A stretch of DNA of 64,000 bases from an uncultured Eubacteriales bacterium (GCA_900546615.1 URDJ01000003.1:32396-96395), one strand, 5' to 3'. Shown: positions 7,111 to 16,245, numbered from the stretch's first letter. The notes: generated from the sequence alone by a model not told the origin. Numbers and translations are program-made.

Positions 7111-8660
7111 GCCCGCTTTCCTACCTGCTCTTCACGCGCTTCAAGAACCAGATAAAGGGCATCTTCCGCTCGCCCGCCAAGCTCATATACGCCCTCGTCA
7201 TGCTCGCTCTCATAGTGCTCGGCGTCATAGGCGGGCAGGCCGGGGCGGCGGAGGCGGAGACGTTCCGGCCCTCGAGCGAGCTCTACGCCATCGTGCTGGG
7301 CTTCTATGCGCTGATGTTCATCCTCATCGTGAACTCCGGCTTCTCGACGGGCATGAGCGTCTTCAAGATGCCGGACGTGAACTTCCTCTTCGCCGGCCCC
7401 TTCAGGCCGCTGCGCGTGCTGTCCTTCGGCATGCTCCAGCAGCTGGGCACGGCCATAATAACGGGGCTTTTCATCATCTTCCAGTACGGCTGGATGCACG
7501 GCAGCTACGGCGTGGATGTGCCGGGGATGATAGCCATCCTGCTCGGCTACTCGATGGTACTGTTCACGGGCCAGCTCGCGGCCATGACCATCTACTGTCT
7601 GACCTCGGGCAGCGACAAAAAGCGCCGCACGGCGCGGGGCGTCTTCATCGTCGTCTGCGTCGTCTGGGCGGGATATATCTTCTACGCCTGCCTCGGCGAG
7701 GGCGAGTTTCTGCCGAAGCTCTGCGCGGCGGCGAGCAGCAGTTATTCAATGTATTTCCCCGTGGCGGGCTGGCTCTGCTGGGCCGTGGCGGGCGTCATAG
7801 AGGGCGAGCTCTCGGGCCTTATCGGCCTGGCGCTCTGGGTCGTGTTCTGCCTGGCTCTCTGGCTCGCCATGGCGAGGGCCGACCAGGACTACTACGAGGA
7901 CGTGCTCCAGTCCACCGAGACTGCCTTCAACGCGCAGGCTGCTGCGAAGGAGGGCCGGGTCACCGAGACCGGGCCAAAGAACCTCAAGCTCGGGCGTACC
8001 GGCCTCGGTGCAGGCGAGGGCGCGGCGGCCTTCTGGTATAAGCACAGGGTCGAGAACAGGCGCTCCCGCAGCTTCATCCTCGGCGGGACGGAGCTGATTT
8101 TCGTCATCGTCACGATAGCCTTCGGCTTTTTCATGCGGAACGAGGGCGTCGTTCCCGCGCTGGCCTTCGCAGTATATATGCAGATGTTTTCGTCCTCGAT
8201 GCGTCGCCTGCCGCGGGAGATGCTCAAGCCCTACATCTATCTGGTGCCGGAACCGGCCTTTAAGAAGCTGCTCTGGTGCATAAGGGAGAGTGTGGGCACC
8301 TTTGCGCTCATGGCCGTTCTCATCTTTGTGCCGCTGGGGCTGATCATGAAGCTCGAGCCGGTCACGATCGCCGCCTGCTGCATCGTGCATTTCACCTATT
8401 CTTACCTGCTGCTGGCGGGCAACCTTGTCTGCGAGCGGGTGTTCGGGAGGGTGAATACCCGGGCGCTGGTGTTTGTGTTCTACTTCGTGGTGGAGATACT
8501 CATATGCGCCCCCGGCCTGATAGCGGCGATCGTGCTGAACGTCTTCGGCACTGTGCTCCCGCTCTGCCTGCTGGCCCTGGCCGCAGTCAATGCCCTGCTG
8601 GCGCTGCTTGCCATCTTCCTCTGCCGCGGCGTGCTCAACTATGCGGAACTGAAAAACTGA
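7107..8660 (+). CDS. ABC-type exporter permease, large (putative ABC-2 exporter)
   Basis: A 517-residue membrane protein with about 12 hydrophobic segments: helices near residues 25-45, 60-85, 110-135, 145-170, 180-200, 205-260, then a cytoplasmic loop with AFNAQAAAKEGRVTETGPKNLKLGRTG, and a second membrane half from about 315 to the C-terminus. A cytoplasmic KHRVENRRSRSFILGG box follows the loop. The layout fits the putative ABC exporters of Firmicutes that pair with a single small ATPase. It starts inside the ATPase stop (4-base overlap), so both are made together. Substrate unknown. Confidence 0.85.
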   Translation: MSPLSYLLFTRFKNQIKGIFRSPAKLIYALVMLALIVLGVIGGQAGAAEAETFRPSSELYAIVLGFYALMFILIVNSGFSTGMSVFKMPDVNFLFAGPFRPLRVLSFGMLQQLGTAIITGLFIIFQYGWMHGSYGVDVPGMIAILLGYSMVLFTGQLAAMTIYCLTSGSDKKRRTARGVFIVVCVVWAGYIFYACLGEGEFLPKLCAAASSSYSMYFPVAGWLCWAVAGVIEGELSGLIGLALWVVFCLALWLAMARADQDYYEDVLQSTETAFNAQAAAKEGRVTETGPKNLKLGRTGLGAGEGAAAFWYKHRVENRRSRSFILGGTELIFVIVTIAFGFFMRNEGVVPALAFAVYMQMFSSSMRRLPREMLKPYIYLVPEPAFKKLLWCIRESVGTFALMAVLIFVPLGLIMKLEPVTIAACCIVHFTYSYLLLAGNLVCERVFGRVNTRALVFVFYFVVEILICAPGLIAAIVLNVFGTVLPLCLLALAAVNALLALLAIFLCRGVLNYAELKN

Positions 8661-8667
8661 AATGATG

Positions 8668-8926
8668 GAGCCCCGCGGCCATTGGCCGCGGGGCTCAGTC
8701 TGTCGAAAAAGCCTCGCAGAGTTTCGCGGCCGCAGCCGCGAAATAAAATTCAATCATTTTCGGCGGCGGCGTGTACGTCGCCGAAAATACTTCTCGCGGA
8801 GCGGAGTGTCGAATTGTCCGCCATTAGCGGACAACCGAGGCGCGGAGCGGAGTGCAATCCCTTTTGTCGAAGAAGGCCTTGCCTTCTTCGACAAGCTGAG
8901 CCCCGCGGCCAATGGCCGCGGGGCTT
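8668..8926. repeat. Hairpin-flanked interspersed repeat, copy B (inverted to copy A)
   Basis: The inner unit (about 8697-8897) is the reverse complement of the inner unit of copy A at 3579-3765: the same T-run/CGCGGCTGCGGCCGCG hairpin, the GAGAAGTATTTTCG segment and the 13-bp stem, here TTGTCGAAGAAGG (8864-8876) with CCTTCTTCGACAA (8882-8894). The flanks are another hairpin, GAGCCCCGCGGCC-ATT-GGCCGCGGGGCTC at 8668-8696 and its mirror form with loop AAT at 8898-8926. Copy B has an extra TTGTCCGC stem (about 8814-8835). It lies between convergent genes (ABC permease and the PepSY gene). Confidence 0.85.
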
Positions 8927-8962
8927 TGTGCAAGCTTCTGATCTCGCTTCTTATCTTCTCAT

Positions 8963-9271
8963 TCAGTCGAACGCAGACTCCGTTTTGACATTCAGTATCT
9001 CACCGGTCACAGCGTCCACGGCATACTCGTACTCGGTCGTATCGTAGATGAATGTGACGTCGTAGTAGCGGAACCCGTCGTCGTTTTCGTAGTCGCAATC
9101 GATCGCCCTGACCTGCTGCCTTGTGAAGCCGGCGTCCGACAGCGCCGCCTCGGTCGCAGCGTCGCGGCCTATGCGGTCGCTGTTATGGAACACGAAATAC
9201 CACACGGCGGCCCCGGCGATCAGGAGCAGTACAAGTATTATCACTATGGTGATCGTTATTTTCTTCTTCAT
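8963..9271 (-). CDS. Membrane-anchored PepSY-domain protein
   Basis: A 102-residue protein with a basic start (MKKK), one membrane helix (about 5-27, ITIVIILVLLLIAGAAVWYFVF) and an outside domain IGRDAATEAALSDAGFTRQQVRAIDCDYENDDGFRYYDVTFIYDTTEYEYAVDAVTGEIL that fits PepSY: a helix with AL..AG, then a strand ending in YAVDAVTGEIL. PepSY domains often inhibit peptidases or bind small ligands at the cell surface. ATG 9271 follows GGGAGGCTGCAT. It is a lone gene on this strand. Confidence 0.82.
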   Translation of the reverse strand: MKKKITITIVIILVLLLIAGAAVWYFVFHNSDRIGRDAATEAALSDAGFTRQQVRAIDCDYENDDGFRYYDVTFIYDTTEYEYAVDAVTGEILNVKTESAFD

Positions 9272-9327
9272 ATGCAGCCTCCCTTTCGATCTCAACTGCA
9301 TTGTACCCTGCAAGTATTAGAGCCACA

Positions 9328-10590
9328 TTAATCCAGCATCAATTTTAATATTTCCCTGTCGGTGCCAGCCATGCCCTTAGAGCCAAGGATGCCGATCTTG
9401 CGTATGGTGTCCTCCGCGTCCTCCGCCACGATGCCGTCGCCGCCCGGATAGCGCTTGCCCTGCATGGCCAGGCGATGCGCCAGAAAGGCGGAGTCCAGAG
9501 CCGCCGCTATCTTTGCCGCGCAGGAAGCTTTGGCTCCGTCGCAGATCATGCCGGAGACCACCGCCAGTGTGTTCACCACGGAGCCTGCTATCTCTTCCCT
9601 GCTGCCGCCGCGCAGCCAGGTCGCCGCCGCCGCGACGCCGCTCGCGGCGCTCGTCGCCCCGCAGTAGGCCGACAGCCGGCCGATGTGCCGCTTCACATGC
9701 ACCGACACCAGATTGCTGATGAGCAGCGCCCGCAGCAGCTGCTCGTGGCTGCTGTCCCAGGACTCCGAAAGCGAGATCACAGGCAGGCTCACCGTCAGGC
9801 CCTGATTACCGCTGCCGGAGTTTATCACCACGGGCATCTGGCAGCCGGCCATCCTCGCATCGCTGCCCGAGGCCGCCATGGCCGCAGCCCTAACGTACGG
9901 CCCATAGTTGGCATGCTCCAACAGTGACCTGCCTACGTTCAGTCCGTATTCGCCCAGAAATCCCTCTATCGCAACTGCCCGGTTGCAGTTTATCTGGCTC
10001 TCGAGCAACTCGCGCTCGCCCTCGAGGTCCGTGTTCTCAGCGTAGTCGATGATGCCCTTGAGGCTCAGGCAGTCGTAGTCCGGCCCGGCGTCAGGTATCT
10101 CGTCCTCGCCGCGGCCGGAGAGCAGCTCGGCATCGTCGAAGCAGCGGCTGATGATGTTCGTGTGCGAACCCTTTATTTCGACCTTCGCCGAGTGAGCGGC
10201 GCCTTCGGCCTCGAGCAGGATGTGCAGGGGTTCGTCCGAGTCGAGCAGACCCACCTCGCAGACACCCAGTTCGAGCAGACGGGCGGCCTCGGCCCTGTCG
10301 GCATCAGTGACCCTGTGGAGCACATTCAGGCCCACCCCCGGGTCGCCGCCTACGGCTCCGATGACGGCGGCGGCCTCGATGCCTCTGAGTCCCCCGGTGC
10401 CCGGGACGATCACGCTTTTGACATTTTTTACAATATTCCCGCTGCATAAGACCTTCAGCCGCTCCGCCCGCTCCCCGAGCGTTTCCACCGCCACGGCGGC
10501 GGCGTAGGCGATGGCGATAGGCTCTGTGCAGCCCGTAGCATAGATGAGTTCGCTTTTGAGTATATCCCTGTAAGTATCAAAAACCTCCAT
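9328..10590 (-). CDS. cyuA: L-cysteine desulfidase / UPF0597-family iron-sulfur enzyme
   Basis: A 420-residue protein of the serine-dehydratase-alpha-like UPF0597 (YhaM/CyuA) family, which breaks L-cysteine into pyruvate, ammonia and sulfide with a 4Fe-4S cluster. Seen: YATGCTEPIAIAYAAA near the N-terminus, the LCSGNIVKNVKSVIVPGTGGLRGIEAAAVIGAVGG box, VVINSGSGNQGLTVSLPVI, and C-terminal cluster-type cysteines in AYCGATSAASG and MICDGAKASCAAKI. ATG 10590 follows GGAGGTGCTT. It is transcribed alone from a good promoter (10634-10663). Substrate (cysteine versus another amino acid) is inferred from the family. Confidence 0.85.
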   Translation of the reverse strand: MEVFDTYRDILKSELIYATGCTEPIAIAYAAAVAVETLGERAERLKVLCSGNIVKNVKSVIVPGTGGLRGIEAAAVIGAVGGDPGVGLNVLHRVTDADRAEAARLLELGVCEVGLLDSDEPLHILLEAEGAAHSAKVEIKGSHTNIISRCFDDAELLSGRGEDEIPDAGPDYDCLSLKGIIDYAENTDLEGERELLESQINCNRAVAIEGFLGEYGLNVGRSLLEHANYGPYVRAAAMAASGSDARMAGCQMPVVINSGSGNQGLTVSLPVISLSESWDSSHEQLLRALLISNLVSVHVKRHIGRLSAYCGATSAASGVAAAATWLRGGSREEIAGSVVNTLAVVSGMICDGAKASCAAKIAAALDSAFLAHRLAMQGKRYPGGDGIVAEDAEDTIRKIGILGSKGMAGTDREILKLMLD

Positions 10591-10633
10591 AAGCACCTCC
10601 AAACAAGAATCTCTCTCAAGTTATCTGTCTACC

Positions 10634-10663
10634 ATTATAAAATTGTCCCCCCAGCTCCGTCAA
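10634..10663 (-). promoter_or_regulatory. Promoter of the cysteine desulfidase-like gene
   Basis: On the minus strand TTGACG (10658-10663) and TATAAT (10634-10639) have an 18-base spacer; the start codon is 44 bases downstream. No clear operator is visible around it. Confidence 0.6.
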
Positions 10664-10781
10664 CGAAAGAATGCAAAACCTGTCAAACACTGACTATAAA
10701 ACATCGCCTTCATCGGCTTTGCTGAACTCAAGAACTTCGCCGCCAGGCAAAGAGCCTGCTGTAAATACACGGAAAAGAGCA

Positions 10782-10807
10782 GAGGCAGGGCCTTCCAGCC
10801 CTGCCTC
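10782..10807 (-). terminator. Terminator after the metallo-beta-lactamase RNase gene
   Basis: GAGGCAGGGC (10782-10791) pairs with GCCCTGCCTC (10798-10807). A T-rich tail follows on the minus strand (tgctcttttc) and another on the plus strand (tgttttta). It ends the XRE-lepA-RNase operon. Confidence 0.75.
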
Positions 10808-10826
10808 CTGTTTTTATATCTACAGC

Positions 10827-12434
10827 TCACTGTGCGATATCTCTTATGATGTCCTCGATTCTCTCCGTCCACTTTCTCAGCTCTTTGTTCGGGCGCCCCT
10901 CCGCCGTTTTCACGGCCCGGAGCAGCCTCTCGGCAGCGGAGATGAGGGCGCCGAAGTACTTGTTCATCGGCTTTTTCGCGGTCTCGGCCTTTGGCTTTAC
11001 CGGCACGCCCTCGGTCACCGTCACGAACTCGCCCGCGGCGAGGTCATACGATGTGCCGCTGTACGGGGCAAAGGCGTCGAAGCCGTGTTCCTCTGTCAGA
11101 CAGCGGGTGAACTCCGTGCAGGCGTCGTCGTCGCCGTGATTCACGAACACCTTCGCCGGCTTCCTCTCGAAACCGGATATCCAGCTCAAAAGTCCGTTCT
11201 TGTCCGCGTGACCGGAGACGCCGGGCAGCCAGCTTATCTCGGCCCGCACCGCTATCTCCTCGCCGAAGAGCTTGACCTCCTTGGCGCCGTCGTAAAGCAT
11301 GCGTCCCAGCGTGCCCTCGGACTGATAGCCGACGAAAAGCACCAGGCTCTCCGGCCGCCAGAGGTTGTGCTTGAGGTGATGCCGGATGCGACCCGCGTCG
11401 CACATGCCGGAGGCCGAGATGATGACCTTCGGCTCCCGGTTTTCGTTGATCGCCTTGGACTCCTCGGAGCTTACCGAAACCTCCAGCCCGTCGAAAACCA
11501 GCGGATTTATGCCGCGGTTCAGCAGAGCGCGTGCCTCATCGTCCAGAAAACTGGTGTCGCATTGCAGGAATACGCTGGTGGCCTCCACGGCCAGCGGGCT
11601 GTCCACGTAGACCTTGAAGCCGTCGTGCCCGTATACGAGCTCCTTTTCCTTTATCTCGCGGATGAAATACAGCATCTCCTGCGTCCGGCCCACGGCGAAG
11701 GCGGGGATGACTACGTTGCCGCCGCGGTCGAGCGTGCGCTGTATCATCTGCGAGAGCATACCGATGTAGTCGGGCCGCTCCGCGCCGTGGGTCCGGTCGC
11801 CGTAGGTGGACTCGATGACGACGTAATCGGCCTCGGCCACGGCGCCCGGGTCGCGCAGTATGGGCTGGTTGGTGTTGCCCACGTCGCCGGAAAAGACTAT
11901 CTTCTTCGTGACCTCGCCCTCGGTCAGCCAGACCTCGATGCAGGCCGAACCCAGGAGATGGCCTATGTCCGTAAAGCGGATGGCCACTCCCTCCGCAATG
12001 TGTATGGGCTCGCCGTAGGCGCAGGGGCGCAGGTGCTTTACCAGCGCCTCGACGTCATTGATGTCGTAGATGGGCTCCACGGGCGGTTCGCCGGCGCGCT
12101 TGGCCTTTCGGGTCTTGTACTCGGCCTCGCTCATCTGGATGTGCGCAGAGTCGCGCAGCATGATGTCCACCAGCGAGCAGGTCGCCGCTGTCGCGTACAC
12201 CGGGCCGGAGAAGCCGTTTTTCGCCAGCAGCGGCAGATTGCCCGAGTGGTCTATGTGCGCGTGTGTCAGCAGCGCGAAGTCCACCTCCGAGGGCGAGACC
12301 GGCAGGGTCTGGTTCACGAACATGTCGCGGCCCTGCTCCATGCCGCAGTCCACGATGAACCGCGTCTTGCCGACCTCCACGAGCGTGCAGCTGCCCGTGA
12401 CCTCATGCGCGGCGCCGAGGAACGTTATCTTCAA
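10827..12434 (-). CDS. Metallo-beta-lactamase/beta-CASP RNA-processing nuclease
   Basis: A 535-residue member of the MBL-fold, beta-CASP, RMMBL exonuclease group (CPSF73/YsgF-like proteins). The N-terminal metal motif HAHIDHSGN (about 57-65), the DCGMEQGRD strand, the HLLGSA, FSGDVG and ESTYGDRTH boxes, and the C-terminal SGHADKNGLL and VNHGDDDA motifs are all present. A C-terminal extension of about 80 residues after the MBL core ends KKPMNKYFGALISAAERLLRAV. Start is TTG 12434, set by GGGAGGCACACA. It sits 15 bases after lepA, so it is probably in one mRNA with lepA. Target RNA unknown. Confidence 0.88.
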   Translation of the reverse strand: MKITFLGAAHEVTGSCTLVEVGKTRFIVDCGMEQGRDMFVNQTLPVSPSEVDFALLTHAHIDHSGNLPLLAKNGFSGPVYATAATCSLVDIMLRDSAHIQMSEAEYKTRKAKRAGEPPVEPIYDINDVEALVKHLRPCAYGEPIHIAEGVAIRFTDIGHLLGSACIEVWLTEGEVTKKIVFSGDVGNTNQPILRDPGAVAEADYVVIESTYGDRTHGAERPDYIGMLSQMIQRTLDRGGNVVIPAFAVGRTQEMLYFIREIKEKELVYGHDGFKVYVDSPLAVEATSVFLQCDTSFLDDEARALLNRGINPLVFDGLEVSVSSEESKAINENREPKVIISASGMCDAGRIRHHLKHNLWRPESLVLFVGYQSEGTLGRMLYDGAKEVKLFGEEIAVRAEISWLPGVSGHADKNGLLSWISGFERKPAKVFVNHGDDDACTEFTRCLTEEHGFDAFAPYSGTSYDLAAGEFVTVTEGVPVKPKAETAKKPMNKYFGALISAAERLLRAVKTAEGRPNKELRKWTERIEDIIRDIAQ

Positions 12435-12449
12435 TGTGTGCCTCCCTTC

Positions 12450-14252
12450 TCACTCGTCCAGCTTGAGCACGGCGAGGAAAGCCTCGGTCGGTATCTGGAC
12501 CGTGCCGAGCTGGCGCATCTTCTTCTTGCCCTCCTTCTGCTTCTCGAGCAGTTTTTTCTTTCTCGTAATGTCGCCGCCGTAGCACTTGGCTAGGACGTCC
12601 TTGCGCAGGGCCTTGACGGTCTCGCGCGCGATTATCTTGCCGCCTATCGCGGCCTGCACAGGTATCTCGAAGAGCTGGCGCGGGATGTTCTCCTTGAGCT
12701 TCTCGCAGAGCTTGCGGGCCCGGGGATAGGCCTTGTCCTTGTGCGCGATGAAGCTCAGCGCATCCACCTGCTCGCCGTTTAAGAGCATGTCCACTTTAAC
12801 CAGCTCCGAGGGTCTGTAGTCGGCCAGCTCGTAGTCGAGGGAGGCATAGCCCTTCGTGCGGGCCTTGAGCGTGTCGAAAAAGTCGTAGATTATCTCGTTG
12901 AGCGGCATGAGATAGTGCAGCTCGACAAGCCTCGAGTCGAGGTACTGCATGTTTTTGTACTCGCCGCGTCTGTCCTGGCAGAGCGGCATGATGTTGCCCA
13001 CGAACTCCTGAGGCGTGATGATGGTCACGTTCACATAGGGCTCGCTGGCTTCCTCTATGGAGGCGGGGTCCGGGTAGTTGTGCGGGTTATCCACGCGCAC
13101 CATCGTGCCGTCCGTCTTGCGCACCTCGTAGATGACCGAGGGCAGGGTGGTCACGAGGTCGAGGTCGAACTCGCGCTCGAGCCTCTCCTGGATGACCTCC
13201 ATGTGCAGCATGCCGAGGAAGCCGCAGCGGAAGCCGAAGCCCAGCGCTACGGAGCTCTCCGGCTCGTAGGAGAGCGAGGCGTCGTTGAGCTTGAGCTTGT
13301 CCAGGGCGTCGCGCAGGTCGGGATACTTGGAGCCGTCCTCGGTGTAGATGCCGCAGTAGACCATCGGCCTTGCGGGCGCGTAGCCGGGCAGGGGCTCGGC
13401 AGCGGGGCGCGCGGCCTCCGTGACCGTGTCGCCCACCTGCGTGTCCGCGACGTTCTTAATGCTGGCAGTGAGGTAGCCGACGTCGCCGGCGGCCAGCTCC
13501 TCGCAGGGCTCGAGCCGCGTGGGACGCAGATGTCCCACTTCCACGACCTTGTACACAGCGCCCGTGGCCATGAGCTTTATCTCCATGTCCTTGCGCACGC
13601 GTCCGTCCATGATGCGCATGAGCACGATGACGCCGCGGAAGGAGTCATACTGGCTGTCAAAGACCAGAGCCTTGAGCGGCGCGTCGGGGTCGCCCTTCGG
13701 CGCTGGCACGCCCTTTACTATCTCCTCGAGCACAGCCGGGATGTTGATGCCGTTTTTGGCCGAGATCTCCGGCGCATCCATGGCCGGGATGCCGATGATG
13801 TCCTCTATCTCCGTCTTCGTCCGCTCCGGGTCGGCGGCGGGGAGGTCTATCTTGTTGATGACGGGCAGTATCTCGAGGTCGTGATTCATGGCAAGGTAGG
13901 TGTTCGCCAGAGTCTGGGCCTCGACGCCCTGGGAGGCGTCCACGACCAGCAGCGCGCCCTCGCAGGCCGCGAGCGAGCGCGAGACCTCATAGTTGAAATC
14001 CACGTGTCCCGGGGTGTCGATGAGGTTGAGCGTATACTCCTCGCCGTCGGCAGCCTTGTAGGAGAGGCCCACGGCGCGGGCCTTTATTGTGATGCCGCGC
14101 TCGCGTTCAAGGTCCATGTTGTCGAGTATCTGGCTCTCCATCTCGCGGCTCTCCACCGCGCCGCAGAGCTCTATGAGCCTGTCCGAAAGGGTCGATTTGC
14201 CGTGGTCTATGTGCGCTATTATCGAAAAATTCCTGATGTGGTCCTGTCTCAT
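12450..14252 (-). CDS. lepA: LepA (EF4), ribosome-associated back-translocation GTPase
   Basis: A 600-residue translational GTPase. G1 AHIDHGKST (14-22), [12 protein letters not shown] switch region, G3 [37 protein letters not shown]4 NKIDLP and the C-terminal LepA domain with [49 protein letters not shown]. Full normal length. The start overlaps the upstream XRE gene by 4 bases, so the two are translationally coupled, an unusual partner for lepA. Confidence 0.98.
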   Translation of the reverse strand: MRQDHIRNFSIIAHIDHGKSTLSDRLIELCGAVESREMESQILDNMDLERERGITIKARAVGLSYKAADGEEYTLNLIDTPGHVDFNYEVSRSLAACEGALLVVDASQGVEAQTLANTYLAMNHDLEILPVINKIDLPAADPERTKTEIEDIIGIPAMDAPEISAKNGINIPAVLEEIVKGVPAPKGDPDAPLKALVFDSQYDSFRGVIVLMRIMDGRVRKDMEIKLMATGAVYKVVEVGHLRPTRLEPCEELAAGDVGYLTASIKNVADTQVGDTVTEAARPAAEPLPGYAPARPMVYCGIYTEDGSKYPDLRDALDKLKLNDASLSYEPESSVALGFGFRCGFLGMLHMEVIQERLEREFDLDLVTTLPSVIYEVRKTDGTMVRVDNPHNYPDPASIEEASEPYVNVTIITPQEFVGNIMPLCQDRRGEYKNMQYLDSRLVELHYLMPLNEIIYDFFDTLKARTKGYASLDYELADYRPSELVKVDMLLNGEQVDALSFIAHKDKAYPRARKLCEKLKENIPRQLFEIPVQAAIGGKIIARETVKALRKDVLAKCYGGDITRKKKLLEKQKEGKKKMRQLGTVQIPTEAFLAVLKLDE

Positions 14253-14557
14253 CTCTCATTATCCTCCGCGAGGGCTTCCAGCCCCTCTGCAATTTCTCTG
14301 AGCCTGCCTGCCAGCTCGCGCAGGCGCTCCGCCTCGTCGTTGCCGGCCCTCCGGTCGGAGCGGCCCAGCAGGTAGTCCGCGGAAACGCCGTAATAGTTGC
14401 AGGCCCTGACCACGAAATCCAGGCCCGGCTCCCTTGCGCCCTTCTCATAATGGCTCAGCAGGGCCTGGCTTATGCCCAGCTCCGCCGAAGCCGTCCTCTG
14501 GCTCAGGCCTCGCGCGCGCCTCAGCTCGCCCATGGCCGTGCCGAATGTCCTCGACAT
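14249..14557 (-). CDS. XRE-family HTH regulator, coupled to lepA
   Basis: A 102-residue regulator: HTH at residues about 5-63 ([62 protein letters not shown]) and a charged C-terminal helix ([28 protein letters not shown]) that probably forms a coiled coil. ATG 14557 follows GGGGAGGACGGAGC. It overlaps lepA by 4 bases and is served by the strong promoter at 14591-14619. Target genes are not evident. An upstream frame open to 15733 is antisense to pta and is not the start. Confidence 0.92.
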   Translation of the reverse strand: MSRTFGTAMGELRRARGLSQRTASAELGISQALLSHYEKGAREPGLDFVVRACNYYGVSADYLLGRSDRRAGNDEAERLRELAGRLREIAEGLEALAEDNER

Positions 14558-14590
14558 GCTCCGTCCTCCCCACTCTTGATTACAAAGAGT

Positions 14591-14619
14591 ATTATAACTT
14601 TCCCAAAGCACCTTGTAAA
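14591..14619 (-). promoter_or_regulatory. Promoter of the XRE-lepA-RNase operon
   Basis: Minus-strand TTTACA (14614-14619) and a perfect TATAAT (14591-14596) have the ideal 17-base spacer; the XRE start codon is 34 bases downstream. The divergent pta promoter at 14635-14663 is back to back with it. Confidence 0.7.
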
Positions 14620-14634
14620 GCCCCCTCTCGGGAC

Positions 14635-14663
14635 TTGAAAAGGAGGTGAGCGGGTGGTAAAAT
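14635..14663 (+). promoter_or_regulatory. Promoter of pta
   Basis: TTGAAA (14635-14640) and TAAAAT (14658-14663) with a 17-base spacer. The leader down to the pta ATG is about 48 bases and contains a small GGCGG/CCGCC hairpin. Confidence 0.6.
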
Positions 14664-14716
14664 TGAGTGAACGGAAGGCGGGTCGACCGCCAATATGATT
14701 TGGAGGCTGTTGAAAC

Positions 14717-15715
14717 ATGTTCGAGAACCTTATTGAGATACTCAAGAAAAATCCGCGCAAGATAGTCTATACCGAGGGCACGGACGCCCGCATACTCGAG
14801 AGCGCCTCGAGGCTGAAGGCCGGCGGTTTTCTGACGCCTGTGCTCGTCGGCAACGTGGACGAGGTCAAGGCCGCGGCCGCGAAAGGCGGCTTCGACATCG
14901 AGGGCCTTGAGATAATCGACCCCGAGACCTACGAGGGCTTCGACGAGATGGTCGAGACCATGGTCGCCCTGCGCAAGGGCAAGATGAGCGCCGAGGACTG
15001 CGCCGCCGCCCTGAAGAAGTCGAACTACTTCGGCACCATGCTCGTGAAGATGGGCAAGGCCGACGCCCTGCTGGGCGGCGCCACCTACTCCACCGCCGAC
15101 ACCGTGCGTCCCGCGCTGCAGCTCGTCAAGACCAAGCCGGGCAGCCACCTCGTAAGCAGCGTCTTTATAATGGTCCGCGGCGACGAGATGCTCGCCATGG
15201 GCGATTGCGCCATCAACATCGACTACACCGACACCGTGGATAAGGACGGCAACGTCACCTTCTCCGCCGCGGACAAGCTGGCCGAGACCGGCGTAGAGTG
15301 CGCCCGCGTCGCCAAGGTCTTCGGTATCGAGCCGAAGGTGGCCTTCCTGAGCTACTCCACCAAGGGCAGCGGCAAGGGCCCGAACGTCGACCTCGCCCGC
15401 GAGGCCTGTGCCAAGGCCAAGGCGCTCGCACCGGAGTTCGACATCGACGGCGAGATGCAGTTCGACGCCGCCGTCAGCCCCACCGTCGGCCAGCTGAAGT
15501 TCCCCGGCAGCAAGGTCGCCGGCTACGCCAATACCTTTGTCTTCCCGGAGATCCAGTCCGGCAACATCGGCTATAAGATAGCCCAGCGCCTCGGCGGCTT
15601 CGACGCCTACGGCCCCATCCTCACCGGCCTGAACGCGCCCATCAACGACCTCTCCCGCGGCTGCAACGCAGAGGAAGTCTACCAGATGTCCATCATCACC
15701 GCCGCCCTCGCATAA
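14717..15715 (+). CDS. pta: Phosphate acetyltransferase
   Basis: A 332-residue short (Firmicutes-type, class I) phosphotransacetylase, which interconverts acetyl-CoA and acetyl phosphate. Seen: N-terminal RKIVYTEGTDARILESASRL, the KSNYFGTMLVKMGKADALLGGATYSTADTVRPALQLV core, FLSYSTKGSGKGPNVDLAREA, and the GNIGYKIAQRLGGFDAYGPILTGLNAPINDLSRGCNAEEVYQM C-terminus with the active-site Ser and Asp/Arg segment. No ackA is next to it. It has its own promoter and terminator, so it is monocistronic. Confidence 0.97.
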   Translation: MFENLIEILKKNPRKIVYTEGTDARILESASRLKAGGFLTPVLVGNVDEVKAAAAKGGFDIEGLEIIDPETYEGFDEMVETMVALRKGKMSAEDCAAALKKSNYFGTMLVKMGKADALLGGATYSTADTVRPALQLVKTKPGSHLVSSVFIMVRGDEMLAMGDCAINIDYTDTVDKDGNVTFSAADKLAETGVECARVAKVFGIEPKVAFLSYSTKGSGKGPNVDLAREACAKAKALAPEFDIDGEMQFDAAVSPTVGQLKFPGSKVAGYANTFVFPEIQSGNIGYKIAQRLGGFDAYGPILTGLNAPINDLSRGCNAEEVYQMSIITAALA

Positions 15716-15734
15716 GCGCAAAGCCGGCAGCACA

Positions 15735-15770
15735 AAGCCCGCTCCTGAAAATGGAGCGGGCTTTTTTATT
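15735..15770 (+). terminator. Intrinsic terminator of pta
   Basis: AAAGCCCGCTCC (15735-15746) pairs with GGAGCGGGCTTT (15754-15765), followed by a run of T. A clear rho-independent terminator. Confidence 0.92.
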
Positions 15771-15777
15771 TTGCGTA

Positions 15778-15842
15778 TTGACAGGGCAACTGTATTATGC
15801 CTATAATACAGTCAAGGAACTGTACTAGTCGAATAACACAGT
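15778..15842 (+). promoter_or_regulatory. Promoter and twin operators of the YtrA-like ABC operon
   Basis: TTGACA (15778-15783) and TATAAT (15802-15807) have an 18-base spacer. ACTGTATTAT (15789-15798) and ATAATACAGT (15803-15812) form a perfect 10-4-10 palindrome over the spacer and -10. A second, weaker 10-4-10 site lies at 15819-15842 (ACTGTACTAG / ATAACACAGT), exactly 30 bases (about three helical turns) downstream. The GntR protein encoded just after is the likely binder. Confidence 0.7.
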
Positions 15843-15861
15843 TTCGGAAGGAGGTGAGCGG

Positions 15862-16245
15862 GTGATATCGTTTGAGAGCTTCCGTGCGGAGGACGGCTCG
15901 CCGATATATTTGCAGATAATACGGTATGTGAAGCAGGGGATCGTCTCGGGCGAGATAGTGGACGGGGACGAGCTGCCGTCGCGGCGGGTGCTGTCGGCGA
16001 TGCTGGGCCTGAACCCGAACACGGTGCAGAAGGCCTGCCGCCTGCTCGAGGAGGAGGGGCTGCTCGAGTCGAGGGCGGGCGCGAAAAGCTGCGTGAGCGT
16101 CACGGACGAGCTGCGGGAGCGCGTCAGGTCGGAGCTGGTGCGCTCGGACGCCGTGGCCGCGGCCCTGGCATTTAAAAGAATGGGTGTGCCGCTTGAGGAG
16201 GCGCTGGAGCTGGTCAGGCGGGCTTATGAGGAGGAAATGAAATGA
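15862..16245 (+). CDS. YtrA-subfamily GntR transcriptional regulator
   Basis: A 127-residue short GntR regulator of the YtrA subfamily: winged HTH (PIYLQIIRYVKQGIVSGEIVDGDELPSRRVLSAMLGLNPNTVQKACRLLEEEGLLESRAGAKSCVS) and a short C-terminal dimer helix, with no ligand-binding domain. YtrA-type proteins commonly repress a linked ABC transporter operon, as here. The GTG start at 15862 follows GGAGGTGAGCGG. Its stop overlaps the next gene by 4 bases. Confidence 0.93.
   Translation: MISFESFRAEDGSPIYLQIIRYVKQGIVSGEIVDGDELPSRRVLSAMLGLNPNTVQKACRLLEEEGLLESRAGAKSCVSVTDELRERVRSELVRSDAVAAALAFKRMGVPLEEALELVRRAYEEEMK

Noticed and set aside
10671..12593. A 640-residue open frame on the plus strand across the RNase gene
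   Set aside because: Antisense to a gene with a full set of MBL motifs; no start signal of its own.
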